Shown one piece after another: positions 16,322 to 23,835 of a DNA stretch of 39,419 nt (position 1 is its first letter; every line of letters begins with the position of its first letter). The translations under genes and the position numbers were made by a program. The DNA comes from an uncultured Oscillospiraceae bacterium. GTDB taxonomy: Bacteria; Bacillota; Clostridia; Oscillospirales; Oscillospiraceae. The notes under the pieces were generated by a model. That model saw only the letters and a list, made by a program, of their open reading frames with translations, had not been told where the DNA came from and ran no database searches. The stretch spans positions 1-39,419 of the forward strand of contig CAKTSA010000012.1 in the NCBI GenBank assembly GCA_934597585.1. The letters run 5' to 3'.

Positions 16322-16350
16322 TTGACAAATGTCCGCAAGGTATATATAAT
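16322..16350 (+). promoter_or_regulatory. sigma-A promoter of the asnB leader
   Basis: TTGACA (16322-16327), 17-nt spacer, TATAAT (16345-16350): full consensus. The predicted start near 16357 lies only about 10 nt before the first terminator hairpin, giving a leader of roughly 350 nt before asnB. Confidence 0.9.
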
Positions 16351-16353
16351 AGC

Positions 16354-16405
16354 GTCCATCGAAGGCAAAGGCGTCTTGGAGAGTGTTCTCCTTGACGCCT
16401 TTTTT
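16354..16405 (+). terminator. 5' attenuator between asnB promoter and T-box
   Basis: GGCGTC (16370-16375) pairs with GACGCC (16394-16399) and GGAG(A) with (T)CTCC inside it, followed by six T. No plus-strand gene precedes it, so it can only act on the asnB transcript. The upper loop can be read as a hexaloop AGTGTT (16382-16387). A small possible hairpin just before it has loop ATCGAA (16358-16363). Both loops have A at position 1 and G at position 4, the pattern recognised by ANTAR antiterminator proteins, although the first stem is only about 2 bp. Confidence 0.75.
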
Positions 16406-16439
16406 GCGTCCGATATCCTCCATATAAACCTGAAAAGGC

Positions 16440-16700
16440 GTTTGAGCCGGGAAAAGTACCGTGAAAAACGCGCCCCCAGCGAGCATGGGACGGTGGAAGC
16501 CATGCGGGCAGCGTTCACGGGAAGAACACCCGGTGAGCCGCGATCCCAACAGGGGAGACCCTCAGTAGGTGTGCCGGAGCTGCCGTCCGTTATCCTGGCA
16601 AGGCTTTGTTGGAAGCCGTAAGAGACCAAAGATAGGTGGCACCGCGGGTCACAGCAGCCCGCCCTATCGTGGATGCTGCGATATCACATATACGGAGGGT
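16440..16700 (+). ncRNA. T-box leader RNA, asparagine specifier
   Basis: The T-box sequence AGGTGGCACCGCGGGT lies at 16634-16649. Stem I is clear: an AGTA loop motif at 16455, the distal AGCGAG...GGTGGAAG pair at 16478-16499, and a specifier loop with AAC (Asn) at 16525-16527 followed by A. The bulge TGGC (16637-16640) would pair with a tRNA ending GCCA, as expected for tRNA-Asn with discriminator G. The antiterminator stem pairs GATAGG (16631-16636) with CCTATC (16663-16668) and GCGGG with CCCGC. No T-run terminator lies between it and asnB. Instead GCCCT (16661-16665) can pair with AGGGT of the ribosome site (16696-16700), suggesting control of translation. Confidence 0.93.
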
Positions 16701-16706
16701 AACAAA

Positions 16707-18287
16707 ATGTGTTCTATCATGGGTTATTGTGACGTCTGTACCGACATCGCCGCCTTTACCGACGGTTTCATGGAAACCGTCTCCCGCGGCCCGGACGACA
16801 GCAAGATCGTGGATACCGGCCACGGTCTGCTGGGCTTCCACCGTCTGTCCATCATGGGTCTGACGCCGGAGGGCATGCAGCCCTTCCGCATGGGCAACAG
16901 CCGCGTGGTGTGCAACGGCGAGATCTACGGCTACGAGAAGTGCAAGGCCAAGCTGCAGGAGAAGGGCTACACCTTCAAAAGCGGATCCGACTGTGAGATC
17001 CTCCTGCCGATGTACCAGGAGTACGGCGTGGAGATGTTTAAGATGCTGGACGCGGAGTTCGCCCTGATCCTCTACGACGGCGAGACACAGCAGTTCATCG
17101 CCGCCCGCGATCCCATCGGCATCCGCCCGCTGTACTACGGCTACGACAAGAAGGGCGTCATCGTCTTTGCCAGCGAGCCCAAAAACCTGGTGGGCATGTG
17201 CGATAAGGTGATGCCGTTTCCTCCCGGACACTACTACAAGGACGGCCAGTTCGTCTGCTATGACGACATCACCAGGGTGAAGCAGTTCTGCTATGACGAT
17301 CTGGAGACCGTCTGCGCCAACATCCACGACAAGCTGGTGGCCGGCGTGCAGAAGCGGCTGGTGGCCGACGCCAAGGTGGGCTTCCTGCTGTCCGGCGGCC
17401 TGGATTCCTCTCTGGTGTGCGCCATCGCCGCCCGGGAGAGCAAGACCCCCATCCGCACCTTCGCCATCGGCATGCGGGAGGACGCCATTGACCTGAAATA
17501 CGCCCGCATCGTGGCCGACTACATCGGCAGCGACCACACCGAGGTCATCATGACCAAGGAGCAGGTGCTGGATGCCCTGGACTTCGTCATCAAAATGCTG
17601 GGCACCTTCGATATCACCACCATCCGGGCCAGCATGGGCATGTATCTGATGTGCAAGTGGATCCACGAGAACACCGACATCCGCGTGCTGCTGACCGGCG
17701 AGATCTCCGACGAGCTGTTCGGCTATAAGTACACCGACTTCGCCCCCTCTCCCGAGGAATTCCAGAAGGAGGCCGAGAAGCGCATCCGGGAGCTCCACAT
17801 GTACGACGTGCTCCGTGCTGACCGCTGCATCTCCGTCAACTCCCTGGAGGCCCGCGTCCCCTTCGGCGATTTGGACTTTGTCCGCTACGTGCTGGCCATC
17901 GACCCGGCCAAGAAGATCAACATCTACAACAAGGGCAAGTATCTGCTGCGCCACGCTTTCGAGGGCGACTACCTGCCCCACGACATCCTCTACCGGGAAA
18001 AGGCCGCCTTCTCCGACGCGGTGGGCCACTCCATGGTGGATCACCTGAAGGCCTTCGCCGAGGATTGCTATACCGACGCGCAGTTTGAAGAGCGCCGCCA
18101 GCGCTTCTCTCACGCCCAGCCCTTTACCAAGGAATCCCTGCTGTACCGCGAGATCTTCGAGAAGTACTATCCCGGCCAGTCGGAGATGATTGTGGACTTC
18201 TGGATGCCCAACAAGTCCTGGGAGGGCTGTGACGTCAACGACCCCTCCGCCCGCGTGCTGTCCAACTACGGCGCCAGCGGACAATAA
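16707..18287 (+). CDS. asnB: Glutamine-hydrolysing asparagine synthase AsnB
   Basis: This 526-residue enzyme makes asparagine from aspartate, glutamine and ATP. The mature N-terminus would be Cys2 (MCSIMGYCDV), the glutaminase nucleophile. The glutaminase domain continues with RGPDDS, FHRLSIMG and NGEIYGYEKC. The synthetase domain has the PP-loop LLSGGLDSSLVCAIA near residue 230 and TGEISDELFGYKY near 340. The start follows CGGAGGG. A T-box with an AAC specifier directly upstream ties expression to uncharged tRNA-Asn, confirming the substrate assignment. Length is slightly under that of E. coli AsnB (554). It is a single-gene transcript. Confidence 0.97.
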   Translation: MCSIMGYCDVCTDIAAFTDGFMETVSRGPDDSKIVDTGHGLLGFHRLSIMGLTPEGMQPFRMGNSRVVCNGEIYGYEKCKAKLQEKGYTFKSGSDCEILLPMYQEYGVEMFKMLDAEFALILYDGETQQFIAARDPIGIRPLYYGYDKKGVIVFASEPKNLVGMCDKVMPFPPGHYYKDGQFVCYDDITRVKQFCYDDLETVCANIHDKLVAGVQKRLVADAKVGFLLSGGLDSSLVCAIAARESKTPIRTFAIGMREDAIDLKYARIVADYIGSDHTEVIMTKEQVLDALDFVIKMLGTFDITTIRASMGMYLMCKWIHENTDIRVLLTGEISDELFGYKYTDFAPSPEEFQKEAEKRIRELHMYDVLRADRCISVNSLEARVPFGDLDFVRYVLAIDPAKKINIYNKGKYLLRHAFEGDYLPHDILYREKAAFSDAVGHSMVDHLKAFAEDCYTDAQFEERRQRFSHAQPFTKESLLYREIFEKYYPGQSEMIVDFWMPNKSWEGCDVNDPSARVLSNYGASGQ

Positions 18288-18367
18288 CATCATTGGCACC
18301 GCCAGTCATGGCCCTATCCGTGGCTGACGCGTAGATAAAATTGCCATGCTCTCTCCTCAAATACAGT

Positions 18368-18403
18368 GAAACGCCGCATATCCGGACGGATATGCGGCGT
18401 TTC
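18368..18403. terminator. Bidirectional terminator between asnB and tetR-family gene
   Basis: GAAACGCCGCATATCCG pairs with its complement over 17 bp with a 2-nt apex. A second GC-rich imperfect hairpin follows at about 18410-18446, ending GCTTTT. The rest of 18288-18454 shows no gene. Confidence 0.8.
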
Positions 18404-18454
18404 GCCCTGTAAAGCGGAAGCGGACCGCTGCGGCGTTTCGCTTTTCGCCTGTAT

Positions 18455-19159
18455 TTATGCTTCGATCCCCTGCAGGGAGAATTCAAACCGCATGGCCAGG
18501 GCGCGGAACAGCTCGTGCATGACCTGCTCAGCCATGGCGCGGATATCCAGCGTTTCCAGAAAAGCCAGCACCTGCTGCAGCTCCTCCTCCGGCACCTTAT
18601 AGGCCCGCAGACTCATGGAGAGGAACAGTGCCAGCTTCTTCTCCAGCGGCAGTACCTCATCGCAGGGGTGGGCCATATACGCCCGCATGATGCCGGCCGA
18701 GCCGATCTCCAGTGCAAAGAAATCCTCTGCCTCCAGCTGGGGCTGATAGGAGCCGAAGATCTGATACAGCTCCTTGGCGGTCTCCCGGAAGATATACTCC
18801 GACGCCTCCTGCTGGGTATAGGCCTCGATATAGATCTCCCGCAGATTTTCATTCAGCTCTGTCAGCGTCATCTGGATGGCGGTCTCCACCGCGTAGACAT
18901 ACACCGGCGGCAGCTTGCTGCCGGTATGGCGGCGGGCGATGCCGAACTGGTTGGAGAACATGAACCGCACCAACTCCGTCAATACACCGTCCTTGGCGCG
19001 AAAAATATTCTGGAAGCTGCTGTTGGAGACGTCTGCCTTCTGGACGATCTCCGCCACAGTCGTTTTCTTGTAGCCCTGCTCCAGAAACAGCCTGACACAG
19101 ACGGTCAGAATACGCTTTTTTGCCGGCAGGCTGGCATTGGTCAGTGCGATGGCGACCAC
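18455..19159 (-). CDS. TetR/AcrR-family transcriptional regulator
   Basis: This 234-residue protein has a TetR helix-turn-helix at residues 15-60 (RILTVCVRLFLEQGYKKTTVAEIV, then ADVSNSSFQNIFRAKDGVLTEL). The C-terminal part is the variable ligand/dimer region and is not recognisable. The start is a GTG at 19157-19159 preceded by GAGAGGA; no ATG lies nearby in frame. It is transcribed alone, converging on asnB. Its targets are unknown, since the neighbouring transcript on the same strand is separated by a terminator. Autoregulation is possible: imperfect ACTG...CAGT arms lie between its promoter and start. Confidence 0.9.
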   Translation of the reverse strand: MVAIALTNASLPAKKRILTVCVRLFLEQGYKKTTVAEIVQKADVSNSSFQNIFRAKDGVLTELVRFMFSNQFGIARRHTGSKLPPVYVYAVETAIQMTLTELNENLREIYIEAYTQQEASEYIFRETAKELYQIFGSYQPQLEAEDFFALEIGSAGIMRAYMAHPCDEVLPLEKKLALFLSMSLRAYKVPEEELQQVLAFLETLDIRAMAEQVMHELFRALAMRFEFSLQGIEA

Positions 19160-19195
19160 ATCCTCTCTGCATAGTTGACTGATATTTGCACCAGT

Positions 19196-19224
19196 ACTAT
19201 ACCAAACTCAGTCCCAAAAGACAA
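19196..19224 (-). promoter_or_regulatory. Probable promoter of the TetR-family gene
   Basis: On the minus strand TTGTCT (19219-19224), 17 nt, TATAGT (19196-19201). An imperfect inverted repeat (arms TAGTACTG and CAGTcaACTA) lies just downstream, a candidate operator. Confidence 0.5.
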
Positions 19225-19255
19225 GAGGAATGCGTTGTTTTTTCAGAAAACGACA

Positions 19256-19282
19256 CCACCCCGGCTCATCCGGCCGGGGTGG
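19256..19282. terminator. Terminator downstream of the lipoprotein genes
   Basis: CCACCCCGGC and GCCGGGGTGG pair over 10 bp with a 7-nt loop. On the minus strand it is followed by GTCGTTTTCT, so it probably ends the lipoprotein transcript. The stretch 19283-19381 shows no gene. Confidence 0.7.
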
Positions 19283-19381
19283 CGTGCCTCTCTCTCCTGT
19301 GGAAAATGACCGTCCTGAGTGTGGTGGGGCCGGCGCGCTGTATGCAGCTTCACCGGCGTTCATCCCCAATAGATGCGTCGC

Positions 19382-20119
19382 TCAGTTCAGACGCTCGTAA
19401 TACTCGAATGCCCCCACAACGCCCCAATAGAAGCCGTTTTCACCGGCCGTCACAAGGTTATAGGAGACGTCGGCAAGCTGCTCGGAATCGGCGATGTAAT
19501 GACCTCTCTCCACGTCGTCCTCGCGGATCGTGCCGCTGTCCAGGGCGGTCAGAGTGTCGCCCGTCTGGTCATACAGGATCCAGTCGCCGTCCGCGCCGAT
19601 GGTGATGACGCTCTCCAGCGTTTCGTCGCCGTCCAGATACCAAGTACCCTCGAATCCCGCGTAGCCGGCGCTCTGGTCAGCAGCGACCTCTACCTGGGAT
19701 TCCTCCGGCTGGAACACATAGCTCTCGGTGTCCGCATCCCAGAACCATACCATCAGCACCTGCTGGCCGTCCAGCTCAAACAGCATGGCCACATCGCTGT
19801 CGCCGTCGCCGTTCCGGTCGGCAAAGTCAATGCTCTGGAACGCCTCCCAGGGGTCGCTTTCCAGGGTGATGGGATAGTCCACATAGTCGTACAGGGTCTG
19901 GGTCTCCTCATCCAGATAGAAGTCGGCGCTGTCATTGTTGATGCACACCAGCACGCTGGTGTCCTCGCCGCTGCGGGTAATGCTGCCGTAGTCCCGGACG
20001 ATGCCGCTCACGCGCCAGTCGTCGCCCACCACATCGTTGGGATCCACGCTCTGGCCGCCGCAGGCGGCCAAGCTCAGACACAGCACCAGGGCTAGTATCA
20101 GCGCAAATAGCTTTTTCAT
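19382..20119 (-). CDS. Putative lipoprotein, paralogue of its upstream neighbour
   Basis: This 245-residue protein starts MKKLFALILALVLCLSLAACGG, a lipoprotein signal peptide with lipobox LAAC, so it should be anchored outside the membrane at Cys20. The start is the ATG at 20117-20119 after GGGAG. The mature part is acidic and beta-rich, with FEGTWYLDGDETLESVITI and ADGDWILYDQTGD. The same pattern (VWFLDAEAGAESIIEI, YGNWSLSERPGG) occurs in the upstream gene, so the two are diverged tandem duplicates. I do not recognise a named family. The repeated W-x-x-D/E...G-W-x-L pattern suggests a lipocalin-like or beta-sandwich domain, but that is a guess. Confidence 0.85.
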   Translation of the reverse strand: MKKLFALILALVLCLSLAACGGQSVDPNDVVGDDWRVSGIVRDYGSITRSGEDTSVLVCINNDSADFYLDEETQTLYDYVDYPITLESDPWEAFQSIDFADRNGDGDSDVAMLFELDGQQVLMVWFWDADTESYVFQPEESQVEVAADQSAGYAGFEGTWYLDGDETLESVITIGADGDWILYDQTGDTLTALDSGTIREDDVERGHYIADSEQLADVSYNLVTAGENGFYWGVVGAFEYYERLN

Positions 20120-20142
20120 CGTTTTCTCCCTTCCTCTGCCGG

Positions 20143-20886
20143 TCACGCCATCTTCTGGTAGTAGTCGTTCTCGCCGCCCCAGTACATCACATCGTCGCCG
20201 ATGACGGTCATGTCATAGACCACACCGTCGAACATGGTGGACACGGCGGCATACTGATCCTCGCCGTCGGGGTTCATCTCGATGGTGCCGCAGTCCACCT
20301 CGGTGGGATCGCCGTCGCCGCCGGGCCGCTCAGACAGCGACCAGTTGCCGTACTCGTCGATCTCGATGATGCTCTCGGCACCGGCCTCAGCATCCAGGAA
20401 CCACACGCCCGCCAGGAAGGCATAGTCACCGGTGGCATTATGATCGCCGTCCTCGCCTTTGTCCACGGCGCTGACATAGACAAAGGTGCCGAAGGAATCC
20501 ACATTAAGGGTGCCGTCCTCGTCCATCCAGCTGTGGTGGGCCACGCCGTCGTGCTCGTTATAGAAATAGTCGGCGCTGTACTCCGGCGCCAACTGGATAT
20601 AGCCGCTGGCTGTCACTTCCTCGTTGACGTCGTACAGGGCAAAGCGCATCTCGTCGCCGCTGTCGTTCATGGCGACTACCAGCTGGCTGCCGTCCTCGCC
20701 GGACCAGATACCCTTGTACATGTCGTAGTCCACCAGCAGCTGATCATCCTTCACCATCCCCTCAAAGGATTCCGGGGGAGTGATGTCCTCGTCGTCGCTG
20801 CTGCCGCTGCCGCCGCAAGCGGCCAGGCTCAGGCACATGACCAGCGCCATCACCAGGGCAAAAAACCTCTTCCACTTTTTCATCAT
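20143..20886 (-). CDS. Putative lipoprotein, paralogue of its downstream neighbour
   Basis: This 247-residue protein starts MMKKWKRFFALVMALVMCLSLAACGG, with a lipobox LAAC. The start is taken as the ATG at 20884-20886, five bases after AAAGGAG; a second ATG follows at once. The mature region is acidic and contains DMYKGIWSGEDGSQLVVAMNDSG, followed by WFLDAEAGAESIIEIDEYGNWSL. It shares its layout with the next gene, from which it is separated by 23 nt. Function unknown. It is preceded by a DUF2442 gene, and the three look like one transcript. Confidence 0.85.
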   Translation of the reverse strand: MMKKWKRFFALVMALVMCLSLAACGGSGSSDDEDITPPESFEGMVKDDQLLVDYDMYKGIWSGEDGSQLVVAMNDSGDEMRFALYDVNEEVTASGYIQLAPEYSADYFYNEHDGVAHHSWMDEDGTLNVDSFGTFVYVSAVDKGEDGDHNATGDYAFLAGVWFLDAEAGAESIIEIDEYGNWSLSERPGGDGDPTEVDCGTIEMNPDGEDQYAAVSTMFDGVVYDMTVIGDDVMYWGGENDYYQKMA

Positions 20887-20911
20887 GTTATCTCCTTTAC
20901 GCAATTTGTGT

Positions 20912-21157
20912 TCAATGGGATTGCTCCGCCATGGAGAAAAGCTCGTCGTGGCTCAGCTCCACGTTGCCGAAGCGGATAAAGATGCCGTTGGTCACGGCGC
21001 TGTTCCACACCTGTGGATCGTTCAGGGGCTGGAAACGAAGCTTATCCAGAAAGGGCTTCATATCCAGAAGCAAGCGGCTGCCGGATACAAAATCAACCTG
21101 CAGGATATGATCCTTCAGCGCCGCCACGGCTGATATATATTTCCGGTTCAGATGCAC
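20912..21157 (-). CDS. DUF2442 domain protein
   Basis: This 81-residue protein fits DUF2442: an N-terminal KDHILQVDFVSGSRLLLDMKPFL, then FQPLNDPQVWNSAVTNGIFIRFGNVELSHDELF. The start is a GTG at 21155-21157 embedded in a strong AAAGGAGGAG region. DUF2442 proteins are often the second half of small two-gene modules with a DUF4160 protein, but no such partner is adjacent here. It is the first gene in a cluster with two lipoprotein genes, 25 nt upstream of the first. Confidence 0.8.
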   Translation of the reverse strand: MHLNRKYISAVAALKDHILQVDFVSGSRLLLDMKPFLDKLRFQPLNDPQVWNSAVTNGIFIRFGNVELSHDELFSMAEQSH

Positions 21158-21175
21158 CTCCTCCTTTCCTGCGAT

Positions 21176-21210
21176 AAAAGGTCCACTGTACTTCTATTGT
21201 ACAGTGGACC
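21176..21210 (-). terminator. 12-bp inverted repeat, terminator of the LuxR-family gene
   Basis: GGTCCACTGTAC (21180-21191) and its exact complement (21199-21210) flank a 7-nt loop; on the minus strand TTTT follows. It lies between the LuxR-family stop and the DUF2442 start and leaves almost no room for another promoter before DUF2442. Confidence 0.85.
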
Positions 21211-21235
21211 TCTGCCGTTTCCTATTAACCTTTGG

Positions 21236-23710
21236 TTAGGACTTTGTCAGCGCCGCCAGACGCTTCCGCTTGGTGCGCGTGTCGCCGTCGATGCCCAGCT
21301 TGGCGTAGATCTGGTTGACATACTGCTTCACGCTGCCCTCGGAGAGATACAGCTTTTCCGCGATCTCCCGGTTGCTGAGCCGCTGGGCGATCAGGGCGGT
21401 GATCTCCTGCTCCCGGGCGGTCAGTCCGGCAAAGGCGGCGGGTGCGGCCGCCTGGCCGCGCCGTGCTTCCCAGGCCTCGCCCAGCGCAATGATCTCGTCC
21501 CGCAGTCCCCCCGCCGGGCACTCCGCCAGCAGATTTTTCAGATAGCGGTAGTTCTCCGCAAAGGGCATGACCAGACCGTCCGGCCCAGCGTCAGCGAGCG
21601 CCCGGGCCAGAAGCGCCCGCGCATCCTGCTCCTTGCCCAGCATCCCATAGGCCGCCGCCGTCTGCAGGCGGATGTGCAGCGCCACCAGCGCGTAATGCAT
21701 GGCCTCGCATGCTGCCAGCAGCCCCTCGCTGCGGCCGATCACCCTGGCATACGCCCCCTGGGCCAGATAGACCTGATTTTCGATCAGCTCCATCATGGGC
21801 TTGCCCGGCGCCAGAAAGTGGATGGTGTGCAGCGCGTGCTCCCGGAAAACCGCGGGGATATTCTCCACCTCGCCCCGCAGCGCGTGATAGTAGGCACTGG
21901 TGGCGTTCCTGATGTTCAGCCAAGATGCGTTGTGGTGTCGCAGCAGCTCCGTGCGGCGCTCTTCCAAGGTACAGCGCTGCTTCATCTCGCAGCACAGCGC
22001 CAGCCGCCACGCCAGAAAATCGCAGCACAGCGCCATATTCTCCTGCCCGTTGCCCCTGATCTGAGCATAGGCGCGCTCCAGCGCAATGTGTGCGTCGGTG
22101 AAGTGCCCCTGCATGAACAGTGCCTCGGCCCGCATGATGGTCTCCGCACCCTGGCCATGGTTGCCGGTGATCTGATAGTAATGGGGCATGCACTCGTTCA
22201 TGTCGGCCAGCTCGCTCTGCAGCTCTCCCGGCCCGCGGTAGAACATCATCAGCACAGACGGCGAGCCGAAGGTCCACCCGCCGCTGTTCTGGATGCTGAT
22301 GGCAGGTCGGGACATCTGTGCGCTGGCACTGCGGTGCAGGCGGCTCATGGCGCTGATATCGTTGTAGCACAGAAAGCTCATGATCAGGTCGCACTCGCCC
22401 AGCAGGTCGCCCCGCTCCCGGGGCGGCATGTCCGACTGCTCCGCAATGGCCTCCAGCAGCAGTGCCTTCAGTTCCATCATTTTGGGGATATTCCGCCAGT
22501 TGAACATGCTGCGCATCAGCACAAGAATCGCCAAGGGATGCTTTTTCAGCGTGGATACGGGACACTCGTCCAGCGCCTTCAGCACCGCCGTCGGGCTCAG
22601 GGTGGACAGCAGGATGCCTGCGTCGTTTTGAATCACCCGCAGCAGCGCGTCATAGCTGCCGCTCTCGTGATAGGCGGCCAGGGCGTGAAGATACAGCCGC
22701 TGCTGCTCGTACCACGCGCCGTAGCGCTCCCGATACAGCCGCTGCTTCTCCGGCTTCAGGCCGACAAACGCCCGCTCGGCGCAGTCCTTCATCATGTGGT
22801 GGAACCGGAAGGTCACGCCGTCCGGCAGCCGCTTGACGAAGGCATTCTGCTCCGTCAGCCTGGTCAGCAGCGAAGCGGTGCCCTTGTTCCCTGTAATATA
22901 CTGTGCCATCTCCGCGGTGAATTCGTCGGCAAGACCCATCACCGCCAGAAACTCCCGCTGCCTGGGCGGCAGCGGATCGATCATCGCCGCGGAAAACATC
23001 GTGTAGATATCCGACGTCCGGTCCGGCAGCGCCCCCTGCTCCGCCAGAGTCCGCAGATTCAGATAGACTGCCGAAAACCACCCCTCGCTGGAATAGAGCA
23101 GCATCTCGATCTCCTGATCAGACAGCTCCGTGCCGCACCGGTGCGCGTAGACGGACAACTCCGTGTGATTCAGCCGCAGCTGCTCAATGCCGATCTGATA
23201 GACCTGTTTCCCCAGCCGCAGCCGCTCCTCGCCGGGCAGAAAGCGGTCCCGGCTGGCGATGATCAGATGGACATTTTCCGGCAGCCGGTTGGCCAGCGTG
23301 CAGATGAACCCTACAATGCGCTCGTCCGTCAGCAGATGAAAGTCGTCGATGAAGATATAGCAGCTCTCCGGCCCGGCCAGCGCATGGCACAGGTCGTCGG
23401 CCAGCAGACTGGCCCCGGCGGCGTCAGCGGGACAGGCATAATCCCGCAGCAGGGAAAATCCTCCGTGGGCAAAGGCGTCCTGCACGCTCTTCCAGAAGAT
23501 GGCCAGATTGTCGGAGTAAACGCTGATGCGAATGATCTGTACCCTTTCCGCGTCGGCCCGCTCGCCCAGATACCAGTTCACCGCGGTGGTCTTGCCATAG
23601 CCCATGGGCGCCACCACGGTGGTCAGCGCGCAGTGGGCGATCGGCCGCAGACACTCCTGCAGCCGCTCCGATATGTAGATGGTGTTCAGATCCCACTTTC
23701 GTTTTGTCAT
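21236..23710 (-). CDS. MalT-like LuxR-family transcriptional regulator
   Basis: This 824-residue protein has the MalT/LAL layout. An N-terminal NTPase carries Walker A at residues 34-42 (APMGYGKTT) and a likely Walker B in CYIFIDDFHLL. A long helical, TPR-like middle follows. The C-terminal LuxR helix-turn-helix (FAGLTAREQEITALIAQRLSNREIAEKLYLSEG, then VKQYVNQIYAKLG) lies in the last 65 residues. The start ATG at 23708-23710 follows AGGAGCG, with its own promoter upstream. Such regulators bind DNA after sensing an inducer with ATP. Neighbouring candidate targets are the dockerin/transglutaminase-fold gene upstream and the lipoproteins downstream. Confidence 0.93.
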   Translation of the reverse strand: MTKRKWDLNTIYISERLQECLRPIAHCALTTVVAPMGYGKTTAVNWYLGERADAERVQIIRISVYSDNLAIFWKSVQDAFAHGGFSLLRDYACPADAAGASLLADDLCHALAGPESCYIFIDDFHLLTDERIVGFICTLANRLPENVHLIIASRDRFLPGEERLRLGKQVYQIGIEQLRLNHTELSVYAHRCGTELSDQEIEMLLYSSEGWFSAVYLNLRTLAEQGALPDRTSDIYTMFSAAMIDPLPPRQREFLAVMGLADEFTAEMAQYITGNKGTASLLTRLTEQNAFVKRLPDGVTFRFHHMMKDCAERAFVGLKPEKQRLYRERYGAWYEQQRLYLHALAAYHESGSYDALLRVIQNDAGILLSTLSPTAVLKALDECPVSTLKKHPLAILVLMRSMFNWRNIPKMMELKALLLEAIAEQSDMPPRERGDLLGECDLIMSFLCYNDISAMSRLHRSASAQMSRPAISIQNSGGWTFGSPSVLMMFYRGPGELQSELADMNECMPHYYQITGNHGQGAETIMRAEALFMQGHFTDAHIALERAYAQIRGNGQENMALCCDFLAWRLALCCEMKQRCTLEERRTELLRHHNASWLNIRNATSAYYHALRGEVENIPAVFREHALHTIHFLAPGKPMMELIENQVYLAQGAYARVIGRSEGLLAACEAMHYALVALHIRLQTAAAYGMLGKEQDARALLARALADAGPDGLVMPFAENYRYLKNLLAECPAGGLRDEIIALGEAWEARRGQAAAPAAFAGLTAREQEITALIAQRLSNREIAEKLYLSEGSVKQYVNQIYAKLGIDGDTRTKRKRLAALTKS

Positions 23711-23743
23711 GCTCTCGCTCCTGATGTCGGTAGGTTTACATCT

Positions 23744-23772
23744 ATTGTATCGGCACAGACTGGAAAAATCAA
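23744..23772 (-). promoter_or_regulatory. sigma-A promoter of the LuxR-family gene
   Basis: On the minus strand TTGATT (23767-23772), 17 nt, TACAAT (23744-23749). Confidence 0.65.
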
Positions 23773-23804
23773 GGTGGCAAGGAAAATTCACCGCAGAAAG
23801 AGAA

Positions 23805-23830
23805 CAGAGGAGACGCAGCGCGTCTCCCCT
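23805..23830 (-). terminator. Terminator of the dockerin protein gene
   Basis: GGAGACGC (23809-23816) and GCGTCTCC (23820-23827) pair over 8 bp; on the minus strand a TCTGTTCTCTTT stretch follows. Confidence 0.65.
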
Positions 23831-23835
23831 GAAAG

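Noticed and set aside
16367..16405. Terminator of an upstream plus-strand gene
   Set aside because: No plus-strand gene lies upstream; the nearest gene is divergent and a consensus promoter sits directly before the hairpin.
16590..18299. Long minus-strand open frame opposite asnB
   Set aside because: It is the antisense of a certain gene and its T-box, with Val/His/Gly-rich content typical of shadow frames.
18366..18602. Small plus-strand gene after asnB
   Set aside because: It overlaps the terminator hairpins and the 3' end of the TetR-family gene, with no ribosome site or family match.
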